A stretch of DNA of 64,000 nucleotides from Candidatus Francisella endociliophora. GTDB taxonomy: Bacteria > Pseudomonadota > Gammaproteobacteria > Francisellales > Francisellaceae. Numbering within the stretch: position 1 is the first letter of the stretch; each line of letters starts with the position of its first letter. Of the stretch, positions 23,384 to 32,648 are shown one piece after another. Below the pieces are notes generated by a model. It searched no databases and was not told the DNA's origin. It saw only the letters and a list, made by a program, of their open reading frames with translations. The stretch covers positions 1,178,001-1,242,000 of the forward strand of contig NZ_CP009574.1 of NCBI RefSeq assembly GCF_000764555.1, given 5' to 3'. A program made the position numbers and the translations under genes.

Positions 23384-24448
23384 TTATTTTTTGAATTTAT
23401 TATTAATATCTTGCATATATTTCACTAATGCATCAAGAGAACAACTATTATCTTTACCCATAATAGGTAATTTTACAAACTTACCATCATATCTAATCTT
23501 AACAGTATAGTTTTTACCATCTTTATACAACTCGAACTGCATATTGCTTGCATACCCAGGAGCTTCATCAAGAGGAACTCCCAGAGTACCCATAACTCCT
23601 AGCAGTGTAAGATCATGACCTGAATAATATGTCATCTTATAATTTGCTTTACCATCTGCAGCATTTTGAAGATCATCGATAATTTTATTAGTTAGCTCTC
23701 CATTTAAAATATAAGCAACCTTTTGTGATTTAAACTGCTGTGCTAGGCCCCAATCTGTTAAATGAATAATTTTATTAGCATCATCTTGAGACAGACCTTT
23801 AGGTAATGGTTTGCTATGAGCTTTTGCAACTATTAGTACATCACCAACAGTTATAACATCATTTAAACCAGTTATTTTATTACCTAGTATCTCTTGCCAT
23901 TTAGCAAAATTTTCTTGAACTTCTTTAGTTTTACTTTGCCATACTTGAGTATTATAAATATACTCTTTTAATACTGCCAAATACTGCTCATAAGGAAACT
24001 GTATAAGTCGTGAATCTGCAGATAAAGTCATTATTGGTATTGGTTGAAAGCCACCTTTGATTGCTGGCTTATCATCTGCTAAAGTAGGTCCCGTACCAGC
24101 TGGATAAAGCCCCATAAGTAAGCTTTGTGCACTTTCAACAGTTCTATTTGTATGACTTGATAATACAGATATACTTTGATTTTGATAATGCTCTGGCAGA
24201 AGTTTGAATTGCTTCACATATCTTTGTCTAAGTTGCTTACCAAGATTATATTCTTGATTCATCCCAATAGGTGTAAGCTCAGATAGAGATGTACCCCAGT
24301 CATAATTCGCTTTCTCGATATTTGCAAATGGCGCCCTATCACCATGACGTGTGATCATAGATACAAAAACTAGTTTACCTTGTGAATACGCTACAGGTAT
24401 TAAAAACACTAGCAAAGTTAAGGCTGTTATAATTTTTTTCATATTCAA
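23384..24448 (-). CDS. Histidine acid phosphatase, secreted
   Basis: The 354-aa protein has a signal peptide (MNMKKIITALTLLVFLIPVAYS), then the catalytic RHGDRAP at residues 34-40 with His35 as the phosphorylated nucleophile. The proton-donor region SGHDLTLLG lies near 277-285. It is the same kind as the major histidine acid phosphatase of Francisella tularensis, a periplasmic phosphomonoesterase of the branch-2 histidine phosphatase clan. Two cysteines and the short length agree with that enzyme. An alternative ATG two codons later is equally good. The gene is convergent with the TPMT gene (17-bp gap). Confidence 0.9.
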   Translation of the reverse strand: MNMKKIITALTLLVFLIPVAYSQGKLVFVSMITRHGDRAPFANIEKANYDWGTSLSELTPIGMNQEYNLGKQLRQRYVKQFKLLPEHYQNQSISVLSSHTNRTVESAQSLLMGLYPAGTGPTLADDKPAIKGGFQPIPIMTLSADSRLIQFPYEQYLAVLKEYIYNTQVWQSKTKEVQENFAKWQEILGNKITGLNDVITVGDVLIVAKAHSKPLPKGLSQDDANKIIHLTDWGLAQQFKSQKVAYILNGELTNKIIDDLQNAADGKANYKMTYYSGHDLTLLGVMGTLGVPLDEAPGYASNMQFELYKDGKNYTVKIRYDGKFVKLPIMGKDNSCSLDALVKYMQDINNKFKK

Positions 24449-24692
24449 GTATTGGATGAAATATTTTATTGAAACAATATTAACACCTTAAAAGTCAAAA
24501 ACTAAGACTTGTAGAAAATTATATAGCTTACTTATTTATAACAAGAATTTTCAAAAATAAAAAAATGACTCAAACATCAATAAAACTTATATACAAGATA
24601 AGAATAATATATTTTTATTTATAACATGAGTCTGTAATAATGATCACAGATTTAGAAAAAATTCAAAATAAAATATTTAAAAGGTGACTAAA

Positions 24693-24821
24693 ATGAAAAA
24701 AATAATATTAACAATCGCAATCACAATTTCTCTAGCAACTACAAGTTTTGGTTTAGGGATGTATCCTGTTGGTCATTCATCTACTGGTTCGTTTCCTCCA
24801 CCAGTTATGAATTTAGCATAA
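24693..24821 (+). CDS. Small secreted peptide (42 aa)
   Basis: A 42-codon open frame with AAGGTG about 8 bases before its ATG. Residues 1-20 are an obvious signal peptide (MKKIILTIAITISLATTSFG-like; exact start MKKIILT preceded by no other Met). The mature part would be only about 22 residues, Gly/Ser/Pro-rich: LGMYPVGHSSTG then SFPPPVMNLA. I do not recognise it. It sits alone in a 610-bp gap between the acid phosphatase and carA. The SD, signal peptide and stop make a real gene likely, but there is no homology to support it. Confidence 0.5.
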   Translation: MKKIILTIAITISLATTSFGLGMYPVGHSSTGSFPPPVMNLA

Positions 24822-25058
24822 GTATTATTACTAAGGAAATTATAAGAAATAAAAGTTAATTGTATTATAAAACTAGGCTTAAAACTAGACAAAAGTGTAA
24901 ATTATATAAAACTTAAAAAAACAGTCTTTACATATACTCATCGAGTCCCTAAAATACTTTCAATTTATCTATCAACTTTACAAAAAGTAAATGATAAAAA
25001 ACTTTTTCAGACACATTTTTTCTTTTAATTTCACTGATTACAGAAGGGCTGTTATATT
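24822..25058. other. Leader region of the carAB operon
   Basis: About 240 bp with no further gene. AAAAAGT and ACTTTTT form a weak dyad around 24977-25006. I see no PyrR-type element and no convincing intrinsic attenuator. The carA site GAAGGG is at about 25043. Confidence 0.35.
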
Positions 25059-26225
25059 ATGATATTAGCAAATGAAATGACTAATGCTATATTGGTTTTT
25101 CCAGATGGTACATACTATCTAGGTAGATCAATAGGTGTTCGCGGTTGGACAGATGGCGAAATTTGTTTTAATACTTCCATGACTGGTTACCAAGAAACTT
25201 TGACAGATCCATCATATGCTGGTCAAATTATTACATTTACATTTCCGCATATCGGTAATGTTGGTATAAATAACGAAGATAACGAATCACTAGGCGTATT
25301 TGCCAAAGGTTTAATCGTAAGAGAGAATCTAACTAGCCCATCAAATTTTAGATCAAAGAAACACATCGATACATGGCTTAAAAATAGAAATATCGTAGGG
25401 ATATGTGGTGTAGATACTCGTGCAATTGTACGTAAAGTACGTAAAGAAGGCGCTGTAAGGGTTGCAATTCTATCGGTAAAACCAGGTGAATTTCTAGATG
25501 CCAACTATGTAAGATCGCGTATCAAGAATAAATCAAACCTAAGTGGTAGAGATCTAGCAATCAGTGTAACTACAAATAGAGAATATGAGTGGGATGAACA
25601 TACTTTTGAATTAGGTCAGCAAACTTACAAACACCAACAAGACTACAAATACAATGTGGTAGTTATTGATTACGGTGTTAAATACAATATTCTAAGAAAT
25701 CTTGTAGATGCTGGTTTTAAAGTAACAGTAGTTCCTGCTGATAGTACTTATGACGATATTATGAAGCACAATCCTGATGGTGTGTTTTTGTCAAATGGTC
25801 CTGGAGATCCATTTGCTACAATAGATTATACAATGCCTGTTATTAAGAAATTACTAGAAATCAAAATGCCAATCTTTGGTATCTGTCTTGGTAACCAGTT
25901 GTTAGCATTAGCAGCAGGCTTAAAAACTAAGAAAATGCACCAAGGTCATCGTGGTGTAAACCAGCCAGTATTAGATACTGATACCAAGAAAGTTCTTATC
26001 ACAAGCCAAAACCATGGTTTCGTAGTGTGTGATGATGTTGTACCAGATAATATCGAGATTCACATGAGCTCATTATTTGATGGAACTGTCGAAGGCTTAA
26101 GATTCAAAGATAGACCAGCTTTTGCAGTACAGTATCACCCAGAGAGTTCGCCAGGTCCTCATGATTGTAAATATTTATTTAATGAATTTGCTGAAATGAT
26201 AGCAGAAAGCAAAAAAGGTCAATAA
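25059..26225 (+). CDS. carA: Carbamoyl-phosphate synthase small subunit
   Basis: The 388-aa glutaminase subunit supplies ammonia to CarB for carbamoyl phosphate, used for pyrimidines and arginine. The N-terminal domain ([13 protein letters not shown]) is followed by a class I amidotransferase domain with LSNGPGDP, nucleophile Cys276 in [10 protein letters not shown], and the His-Glu pair in YHPESSPG (about 360-362). The ATG at 25059 has a GAAGGG site; a later in-frame ATG at 25077 has none. carB follows after 10 bp. Confidence 0.97.
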   Translation: MILANEMTNAILVFPDGTYYLGRSIGVRGWTDGEICFNTSMTGYQETLTDPSYAGQIITFTFPHIGNVGINNEDNESLGVFAKGLIVRENLTSPSNFRSKKHIDTWLKNRNIVGICGVDTRAIVRKVRKEGAVRVAILSVKPGEFLDANYVRSRIKNKSNLSGRDLAISVTTNREYEWDEHTFELGQQTYKHQQDYKYNVVVIDYGVKYNILRNLVDAGFKVTVVPADSTYDDIMKHNPDGVFLSNGPGDPFATIDYTMPVIKKLLEIKMPIFGICLGNQLLALAAGLKTKKMHQGHRGVNQPVLDTDTKKVLITSQNHGFVVCDDVVPDNIEIHMSSLFDGTVEGLRFKDRPAFAVQYHPESSPGPHDCKYLFNEFAEMIAESKKGQ

Positions 26226-26235
26226 GGGGATAAAA

Positions 26236-29200
26236 ATGCCAAAAAGAACAGATATAAAAAGTATTTTAGTTTTAGGTGCTGGCCCAATCGTTATTGGTCA
26301 AGCATGTGAGTTTGATTATTCAGGAACTCAAGCATGTAAGGTTTTAAAAGAAGATGGCTACACTGTCTATCTAGTAAACTCAAACCCTGCAACAATCATG
26401 ACAGATCCAACAACTGCTGATAAAATTTTTATTGAACCTATTTCAGTTGAAAGTGTTGGTAAAATTATAGAAAGAGAAAGACCAGATGCAATCCTACCAA
26501 CTGTTGGTGGTCAAACAGCTCTTAACTGTGCTCTAGAACTTGATAAAGCAGGTATTTTAGAAAAATATAATGTTGAAATGCTTGGTGCCAAAGCAGACTC
26601 TATTGATAAAGCAGAAAATAGAGAAAGATTTAATAGAGCAATGGCAAAAATTGACTTAGAAGTTCCTAGAAATGTTGTAGTGCAATCAATGGAACAGGCT
26701 CATAAAGCTCTAGAAGATATTGGACTACCTGCGATTATCAGACCATCCTTTACACTTGGTGGTAGCGGTGGCGGTATCGCTAACACTAAAGAAGAATTTG
26801 AAAGCATTGTTAAAAATGGTCTAAGTTTATCACCAACAAATGAAGTACTAATTGATGAGTCCATCTTAGGTTGGAAAGAGTATGAAATGGAAGTTATCCG
26901 CGATAAAGCTGATAACTCAATCATTGTCTGCTCGATTGAAAATATTGATCCAATGGGTATCCATACTGGCGATAGTATCACAGTAGCTCCGGCCCTTACA
27001 TTGACTGATAAAGAATACCAAATTATGCGTGATGCTTCGATTGCTGTGCTTAGAGAGATTGGTGTTGAAACTGGTGGCTCAAATGTACAATTTGCTGTAA
27101 ATCCAGATACTGGTAAGCTTGTTGTAATCGAGATGAATCCACGAGTATCTCGTTCATCTGCATTAGCATCAAAAGCCACTGGTTACCCTATTGCAAAAGT
27201 AGCAGCAAGATTAGCAGTTGGCTATACACTTGATGAGATTGATAATGATATTACAAAAGTTACGCCTGCATCATTTGAGCCAACAATTGACTATATAGTT
27301 ACAAAAGTTCCTAGATTTACATTTGAGAAATTCCCAACAACAAAAGCTAATTTATCTTCACAAATGAAATCAGTTGGTGAAGCTATGGCTATCGGTAGAT
27401 CATTCTCAGAAAGTTTACAAAAAGCTTTAGTATCATTAGAAACTGGCCTAAAAGGTTTGGATGAAGTTGAAATCACAGGTTATAGTAAGACAAATTCTGC
27501 TGAACAAAATAAAGCTGCAATACTAAAATCTCTAGAAGAGCTTTGCCCAATGAGAATTTTAAGAGTTGCTCAAGCTCTGAGATACGGATTATCTGAAAAA
27601 GAAATTTTTGAAGCTACTAAAATAGATCCTTGGTTTATCGAGCAAATTGCAAATATTGTTGCTGCAGAAGAAGCTCTTAAAAAATCAGGGCTACCAAATA
27701 GTAAAGAAGAATTCTCAGTTTATAAAAATATTGGGTTCTCTGATGCAAAAATTGCTGAACTTGTTGGTAGAACAGAAAGATATGTTAGAAACTTCCGTTT
27801 TGGAAATGAAATCTACCCTACTTTCAAACGCGTAGATACTTGTGCTGCTGAGTTTGAATCTAAATCATCGTACTTATATTCAACTTATGAGCATTATAGT
27901 TATGAAGAGATTGTTCGTGATTGTGAATCTGAGATTTCTGACAAGAAAAAAGTTGTAATCCTAGGAGGCGGCCCTAACCGTATTGGTCAAGGTATTGAGT
28001 TTGATTATGCTTGTGTTCATGCTGCTAAGTCTCTTAAAGAAGAAGGTATTGAAACAATTATGATTAACTGTAATCCTGAGACAGTTTCTACAGATTATGA
28101 TACTTCTGATAAATTATATTTTGAACCATTAATGGCTGAGAATGTCTTAAACATCATCAAAAATGAGATGCGTAAAGGCGAAGTGCTTGGTGTGATAGTT
28201 CAGTTTGGTGGTCAAACTCCTCTAAAACTAGTATCAGCTCTTCATGAGAATAATATTCCTATATTAGGTACAGATCCTGATATGATTGATTTAGCTGAAG
28301 ATAGAGAGAGATTTAAAGAGCTACTTGATACAGTTGGTCTGAAACAACCTCTCAACACAATTGCATACACTATCAATGAACTGAAGAAAAAAATTGTCAA
28401 TGTTGGTTACCCTGTAGTTGTTAGGCCTTCTAATGTACTTGGTGGTAGAGCAATGGAAATTGTTCACTCTAAGGAAGAGCTAGATACTTATATTGAGAAA
28501 AATGCTAAATGTATTCTTGAAGGTCCAATTTTAATTGATAAGTTCCTTGAAAATGCTATTGAGCTAGACGTTGATGCTCTAGCTGATGGCGGTGATAGAG
28601 TCTTTGTAGCAGGTATTATGGAACATATCGAGGAAGCTGGTATTCACTCTGGTGATTCAGCTTGCTCTATCCCTACTCGTTCGCTAACTTATGAACAAAT
28701 AGAAGAAGTAAAACAAGCTACTATCAAGCTAGCTAGAGAGCTAAATGTAATTGGTCTAATGAATGTCCAGTTTGCATATCAAAATAATGAACTTTTTGTG
28801 ATTGAGGTAAACCCAAGAGCCTCAAGAACTGTGCCATTTGTTGCAAAAGCTACTGGTAATAGTATCGCTAATATTGCCACTAAGCTTATGATCGGCAAAA
28901 AGCTTGCTGACTTTATACTAAATAATCCAATTCCTAGACATTTCTCGGTGAAAGAAGCGGTATTCCCATTCGGTAGATTTGAGGATGTAGACTGCTATCT
29001 TGGGCCTGAAATGAAATCTACTGGTGAAGCAATGGGTATGGATAGAACTTTTGGTGTAGCATTCTACAAAGCTCAAGAAATGGCTTTCAACAAATTACCA
29101 TTAAAAGGAAATATCTTAATATCTGTAAGTAATGCTGATAAACCAAAGATTATCAAACCTGTAAAAGAACTTATTGAGCATGGTTTTAATATCTTTGCTA

Positions 29201-29520
29201 CAAAAGGTACTGAAAGCTTTCTAAGAGAAAATGGTATAGAGTGTAAATTATTTGATAAAGCTTCTGATAATATTGGTAACACTCAAGTACATAGCACAGT
29301 AAATGCTATTGAAAATGGTGAGGTGGACTTACTTGTTAATACATCAATTAGACAAGAGTTAAATGTTAGCTTGGCATTAAGAAGATCTGCAATTATGAGT
29401 AGAGTACCTTATGTCACGACAGCTGGTGCTTTTGAAGCTTTTGCAGAAGCTGTTAAAGATATGGCTAAAGTTGATAACTCGTTTAGTGTTAAAACAGTAA
29501 AAGAGTGGATTAATAGTTAA
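26236..29520 (+). CDS. carB: Carbamoyl-phosphate synthase large subunit
   Basis: The 1,094-aa synthetase makes carbamoyl phosphate from bicarbonate, two ATP and ammonia delivered by CarA. The two homologous ATP-grasp halves are visible. Each opens with a nucleotide-fold repeat ([20 protein letters not shown] near residue 11; [20 protein letters not shown] near 572) and carries an EVNPR/EMNPR-type metal loop. The C-terminal MGS-like allosteric domain starts near residue 950 ([12 protein letters not shown]). Length is normal and there is no frameshift. An AAGGGGAT site precedes the ATG. Confidence 0.98.
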   Translation: MPKRTDIKSILVLGAGPIVIGQACEFDYSGTQACKVLKEDGYTVYLVNSNPATIMTDPTTADKIFIEPISVESVGKIIERERPDAILPTVGGQTALNCALELDKAGILEKYNVEMLGAKADSIDKAENRERFNRAMAKIDLEVPRNVVVQSMEQAHKALEDIGLPAIIRPSFTLGGSGGGIANTKEEFESIVKNGLSLSPTNEVLIDESILGWKEYEMEVIRDKADNSIIVCSIENIDPMGIHTGDSITVAPALTLTDKEYQIMRDASIAVLREIGVETGGSNVQFAVNPDTGKLVVIEMNPRVSRSSALASKATGYPIAKVAARLAVGYTLDEIDNDITKVTPASFEPTIDYIVTKVPRFTFEKFPTTKANLSSQMKSVGEAMAIGRSFSESLQKALVSLETGLKGLDEVEITGYSKTNSAEQNKAAILKSLEELCPMRILRVAQALRYGLSEKEIFEATKIDPWFIEQIANIVAAEEALKKSGLPNSKEEFSVYKNIGFSDAKIAELVGRTERYVRNFRFGNEIYPTFKRVDTCAAEFESKSSYLYSTYEHYSYEEIVRDCESEISDKKKVVILGGGPNRIGQGIEFDYACVHAAKSLKEEGIETIMINCNPETVSTDYDTSDKLYFEPLMAENVLNIIKNEMRKGEVLGVIVQFGGQTPLKLVSALHENNIPILGTDPDMIDLAEDRERFKELLDTVGLKQPLNTIAYTINELKKKIVNVGYPVVVRPSNVLGGRAMEIVHSKEELDTYIEKNAKCILEGPILIDKFLENAIELDVDALADGGDRVFVAGIMEHIEEAGIHSGDSACSIPTRSLTYEQIEEVKQATIKLARELNVIGLMNVQFAYQNNELFVIEVNPRASRTVPFVAKATGNSIANIATKLMIGKKLADFILNNPIPRHFSVKEAVFPFGRFEDVDCYLGPEMKSTGEAMGMDRTFGVAFYKAQEMAFNKLPLKGNILISVSNADKPKIIKPVKELIEHGFNIFATKGTESFLRENGIECKLFDKASDNIGNTQVHSTVNAIENGEVDLLVNTSIRQELNVSLALRRSAIMSRVPYVTTAGAFEAFAEAVKDMAKVDNSFSVKTVKEWINS

Positions 29521-29576
29521 AACCTCTATCCATTTGATAATAGCCTATTAAAATATTTGTAAAGGAGCTTTTTCTA

Positions 29577-30326
29577 ATGAATATCATTTTCGATATAGAT
29601 GGAACAATTTGTGATAATGGAAAGCATATAGAAGAAAATATACAAGAGGAAATAAAATCTCTATATAACAAACACAATGTGGTTTTTGCTTCTGCTCGAC
29701 CAATAAGAGATATGTTACCAATTCTTAATAAAGAGTTTCACTCATCTTTGCTAATAGGATGTAATGGTGGCATTCATTATAAAAATGGTGATTTTGGAAA
29801 AACCCATCATTTTGAAACTAATATAATAAAACAAGTAGTAAATTTTCTTAAAAAAGGAAATATTCCCTATGTACTAGATGGCGATTGGCACTATTCGTTA
29901 TCTAAAATCACACATCCATTCCATGACTATATCAAATCACTAAGTAATTATGAATATCTAGAGAATGATTTAATAGAAAAAGGAATAACCAAATTACTAA
30001 TATTAGATAATACAAAAGAGTCCGAGGTAACTGAGTTTCTTGGTTCCTTCAATGAAAAGTTTAATTTAAATAAGCACACCAAAGATAGTCTTTTTGATAT
30101 AACGCCCAATCATAATAATAAATATATAGCACTTAAAGAGTGTGGTTTGAATATGCAAGAATCTATTTGTTTCGGTAATGATCACAATGATTTTATGATG
30201 TTAGACAATGCCCATATATCTGTTTTTGTTGGTGGCGAGAATACTTATAATGATGCAGATATTTATACTGATTTTAATGGTGTTCATAATGTAATAAAGG
30301 AACTTAAAAGTACAGGTGTACTATAG
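29577..30326 (+). CDS. HAD-superfamily (Cof-like, IIB) hydrolase
   Basis: The 249-aa protein has HAD motif I DIDGT with Asp6 and Asp8, motif II in FASARP, a IIB-type cap, and motif IV CFGNDHNDFMML near residue 200. It belongs with the sugar-phosphate or nucleotide phosphatases of the Cof group. It lies between carB (56 bp) and pyrB (27 bp) on the same strand, so it is probably cotranscribed with pyrimidine genes. A role as a house-cleaning phosphatase for a nucleotide or pyrimidine intermediate is plausible but only inferred. An AAAGGAG site precedes the ATG. Confidence 0.82.
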   Translation: MNIIFDIDGTICDNGKHIEENIQEEIKSLYNKHNVVFASARPIRDMLPILNKEFHSSLLIGCNGGIHYKNGDFGKTHHFETNIIKQVVNFLKKGNIPYVLDGDWHYSLSKITHPFHDYIKSLSNYEYLENDLIEKGITKLLILDNTKESEVTEFLGSFNEKFNLNKHTKDSLFDITPNHNNKYIALKECGLNMQESICFGNDHNDFMMLDNAHISVFVGGENTYNDADIYTDFNGVHNVIKELKSTGVL

Positions 30327-30353
30327 TAGTTTAACAAGCTAAAAGGTATTCAA

Positions 30354-31271
30354 ATGCTATCATTTCAAAAGCTTCTACGAGGCGATCAAATTACCAAAGA
30401 TGATTTATCTAAACTGTTTAATCAAGCTGATATTTATAAAGATAAATTAGAAAAATCAGAACAAATCAAAGATTTAGAAGATAAAGTATTAGCTTCTCTT
30501 TTCTTTGAACCAAGTACTAGAACTAGATTCTCATTTGAATCTGCTATGAATAGACTTGGTGGTAAAGTTATATCGCTAGAAAATGGCTCTTCAAGTTCTA
30601 CACAAAAAGGCGAAACTCTTGATGACACAGGTCGCATGATGGATCAATATGCTGACATCATAGTTATGCGACACCCTAAGCCACATAGTGTTGAAGAGTT
30701 CTCAAAATATGTCAATTCTCCTGTTATAAATGCTGGTGATGGTGAAAACGAACATCCTACTCAATCACTAGTTGATTTATATACTATCTACTCAGAGAAA
30801 GGTTCTCTTGATAATCTAAAAATTGGATTTTTAGGAGATCTGAAATATGGACGTACAGTCCATTCACTAACCAATATTCTTGCTAAATATAATGCTTCTT
30901 TTAAGTTTATCTCCTCAAAAGAGTTGCAAATACCTGAGAAACTTAGAAGTTTTGTTGAGCAAAACGAAAATTCTTTTATAGAGTTAGAAGAAGTAAATAA
31001 AGAAGCTCTAGAAGATTTAGATGTACTGTATGTAACTCGAGTTCAGCAAGAAAGATTTCCAGATGAAGAAAGCTATTTAGAAAATAAAGACCTTTGCTAC
31101 CTAGACAGAAAGCATATTTCTAATAATAGTAATTTTATAATCCTTCACCCACTACCAAGAGTTGATGAGATGGATAGATCTATAGATAATCTAAATTGTG
31201 CTAAATACTTTGAGCAGGTTAGATTAAGTGTTCCTATTAGAATGGCTTTGTTAAATTTACTTCTTAAATAA
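30354..31271 (+). CDS. pyrB: Aspartate carbamoyltransferase catalytic subunit
   Basis: The 305-aa transcarbamoylase joins carbamoyl phosphate and aspartate. The carbamoyl-phosphate loop FEPSTRTRFSFES is at about 51-63, DGENEHPTQSLVDLYT near 127, and the aspartate-side LHPLPRVDEMD near 262. No pyrI regulatory subunit follows, so feedback control through PyrI is not expected from this locus. It is the last gene of the carA-carB-HAD-pyrB run; a short stem GCTGT/ACAGC at 31311-31323 follows. Confidence 0.96.
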   Translation: MLSFQKLLRGDQITKDDLSKLFNQADIYKDKLEKSEQIKDLEDKVLASLFFEPSTRTRFSFESAMNRLGGKVISLENGSSSSTQKGETLDDTGRMMDQYADIIVMRHPKPHSVEEFSKYVNSPVINAGDGENEHPTQSLVDLYTIYSEKGSLDNLKIGFLGDLKYGRTVHSLTNILAKYNASFKFISSKELQIPEKLRSFVEQNENSFIELEEVNKEALEDLDVLYVTRVQQERFPDEESYLENKDLCYLDRKHISNNSNFIILHPLPRVDEMDRSIDNLNCAKYFEQVRLSVPIRMALLNLLLK

Positions 31272-31282
31272 ATCAATTTTAC

Positions 31283-31300
31283 TGTAACAAAATTGTTACA
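31283..31300. promoter_or_regulatory. Palindrome resembling a TyrR box, upstream of an HAAAP permease
   Basis: TGTAAC-AAAATT-GTTACA is a perfect palindrome with six central bases. E. coli TyrR boxes are TGTAAA-N6-TTTACA. It lies 88-105 bases before an amino acid transporter start. The alternative is that it forms part of the end of the pyr transcript. Confidence 0.4.
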
Positions 31301-31387
31301 CTTGTATTGAGCTGTAAAACAGCCATTTTATAATTTTTTTGTATAGAATATAGTATCTCTTTATCCAAATATTACGATTTATTTTTT

Positions 31388-32611
31388 ATGCTAAAAAATG
31401 AAAACCTTATGTGGACACTTAGCTTATATGGTACAGCTATTGGTGCTGGTGTATTATTCTTGCCTATTCAAACGGGAATCTCAGGGATTATTCCTGTACT
31501 TATAGTTTTATTATTTATTTTCCCAATGGTTTTTTTATCGCATAGAGCTCTATGTAGATTTGTAATATCAAATCCTAATGCTAATTCTGATATAACAACC
31601 GTAGCTGATAACTATTTTGGTAAAATTGGTGGCTTACTATTTAATATTTTATATTTATTTGCAATATTCCCTATCTTACTAATATATAGCGTCGGAATAA
31701 CAAACACTTTAGAAAACTTTTGCTATCATCAACTCTATTGTGAGGTTCCTAGTAGACTGCTTTTAAGCTTTATTACTATTGCTTCTCTAATTTTTATTAT
31801 TAATTTTGGACAGAAGTTTATAATTCGTGTAATGAGCCTTTTAGTTTATCCTTTTATTTTTATCCTGATTTTTATTTCACTATGGATGATCCCTCATTGG
31901 AATACAGCTATACTTTATAAAAGCTTTGAGCATAACAATAGTTTATCTGGTATTTTGTTCGCTATCTGGATAATTATGCCTATACTAATTTTCTCTTTTA
32001 ATCACTCACCGATAATCTCTTCGTTAGCAGTATATACAAAGAATAAATATAAACAGAATGCAGATAAAAAAGCATCTAAAATAATAGCTCTTAGTAATAT
32101 TTTAATGATTGCTACTGTTGTGCTTTTTGTATTTAGCTCTATGTTAACACTAACTCCTGATGACTTAACATTAGCAAAACAAGAAAACATTACTATTTTG
32201 TCATATCTAGCAAACCAGTTTGATAATAAATTTCTTGTATATATAGCTCCATTAGTAGCTCTAATAGCTATGTGTAAATCTTTCTTTGGTCACTATTTGG
32301 GCTCAAAAGAAGGTATAGATGCCATAATATGTAAAATAACAAAAAACAAAATAAAAGAGAAATCAATAAAACCTGTGACCCTATCCGTAGTGTTTATATT
32401 ATGTTGGCTTGTAGCATATATAAATCCTAATATATTAGATATGATCTCAAGTATAGGAGGACTAGTTTTAGCTGTTATATTATTTATTATGCCTATCTAT
32501 AGTATCTATACAATCAATAATTTAAAACAATATAAAAGTCTAATAGCCGATCTTTTTATACTAGCAGCTGGTATTATAGCTCTTTCTTCAGCTATATATG
32601 GCCTTTTCTAA
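31388..32611 (+). CDS. HAAAP-family amino acid transporter (SdaC/serine-type)
   Basis: A 407-aa protein with about eleven membrane helices. The first helix signature GTAIGAGVLFLPIQTG (about 15-30) belongs to the hydroxy/aromatic amino acid permease family. The spacing and the later LIFSFNHSPIISS region look more like the SdaC/DlsT serine-threonine branch than Mtr/TyrP. It probably imports a hydroxy amino acid with protons. It is convergent with the second KimA-like gene. No clear Shine-Dalgarno precedes the ATG. Confidence 0.8.
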   Translation: MLKNENLMWTLSLYGTAIGAGVLFLPIQTGISGIIPVLIVLLFIFPMVFLSHRALCRFVISNPNANSDITTVADNYFGKIGGLLFNILYLFAIFPILLIYSVGITNTLENFCYHQLYCEVPSRLLLSFITIASLIFIINFGQKFIIRVMSLLVYPFIFILIFISLWMIPHWNTAILYKSFEHNNSLSGILFAIWIIMPILIFSFNHSPIISSLAVYTKNKYKQNADKKASKIIALSNILMIATVVLFVFSSMLTLTPDDLTLAKQENITILSYLANQFDNKFLVYIAPLVALIAMCKSFFGHYLGSKEGIDAIICKITKNKIKEKSIKPVTLSVVFILCWLVAYINPNILDMISSIGGLVLAVILFIMPIYSIYTINNLKQYKSLIADLFILAAGIIALSSAIYGLF

Positions 32612-32648
32612 AAATTCATAGATATAGTTATTCTATATCTAATTATTC

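Noticed and set aside
24900-25058. Attenuator or PyrR-type riboregulator before carA
   Set aside because: Only a weak A/T dyad is visible; no GC stem with a T-run or PyrR consensus.
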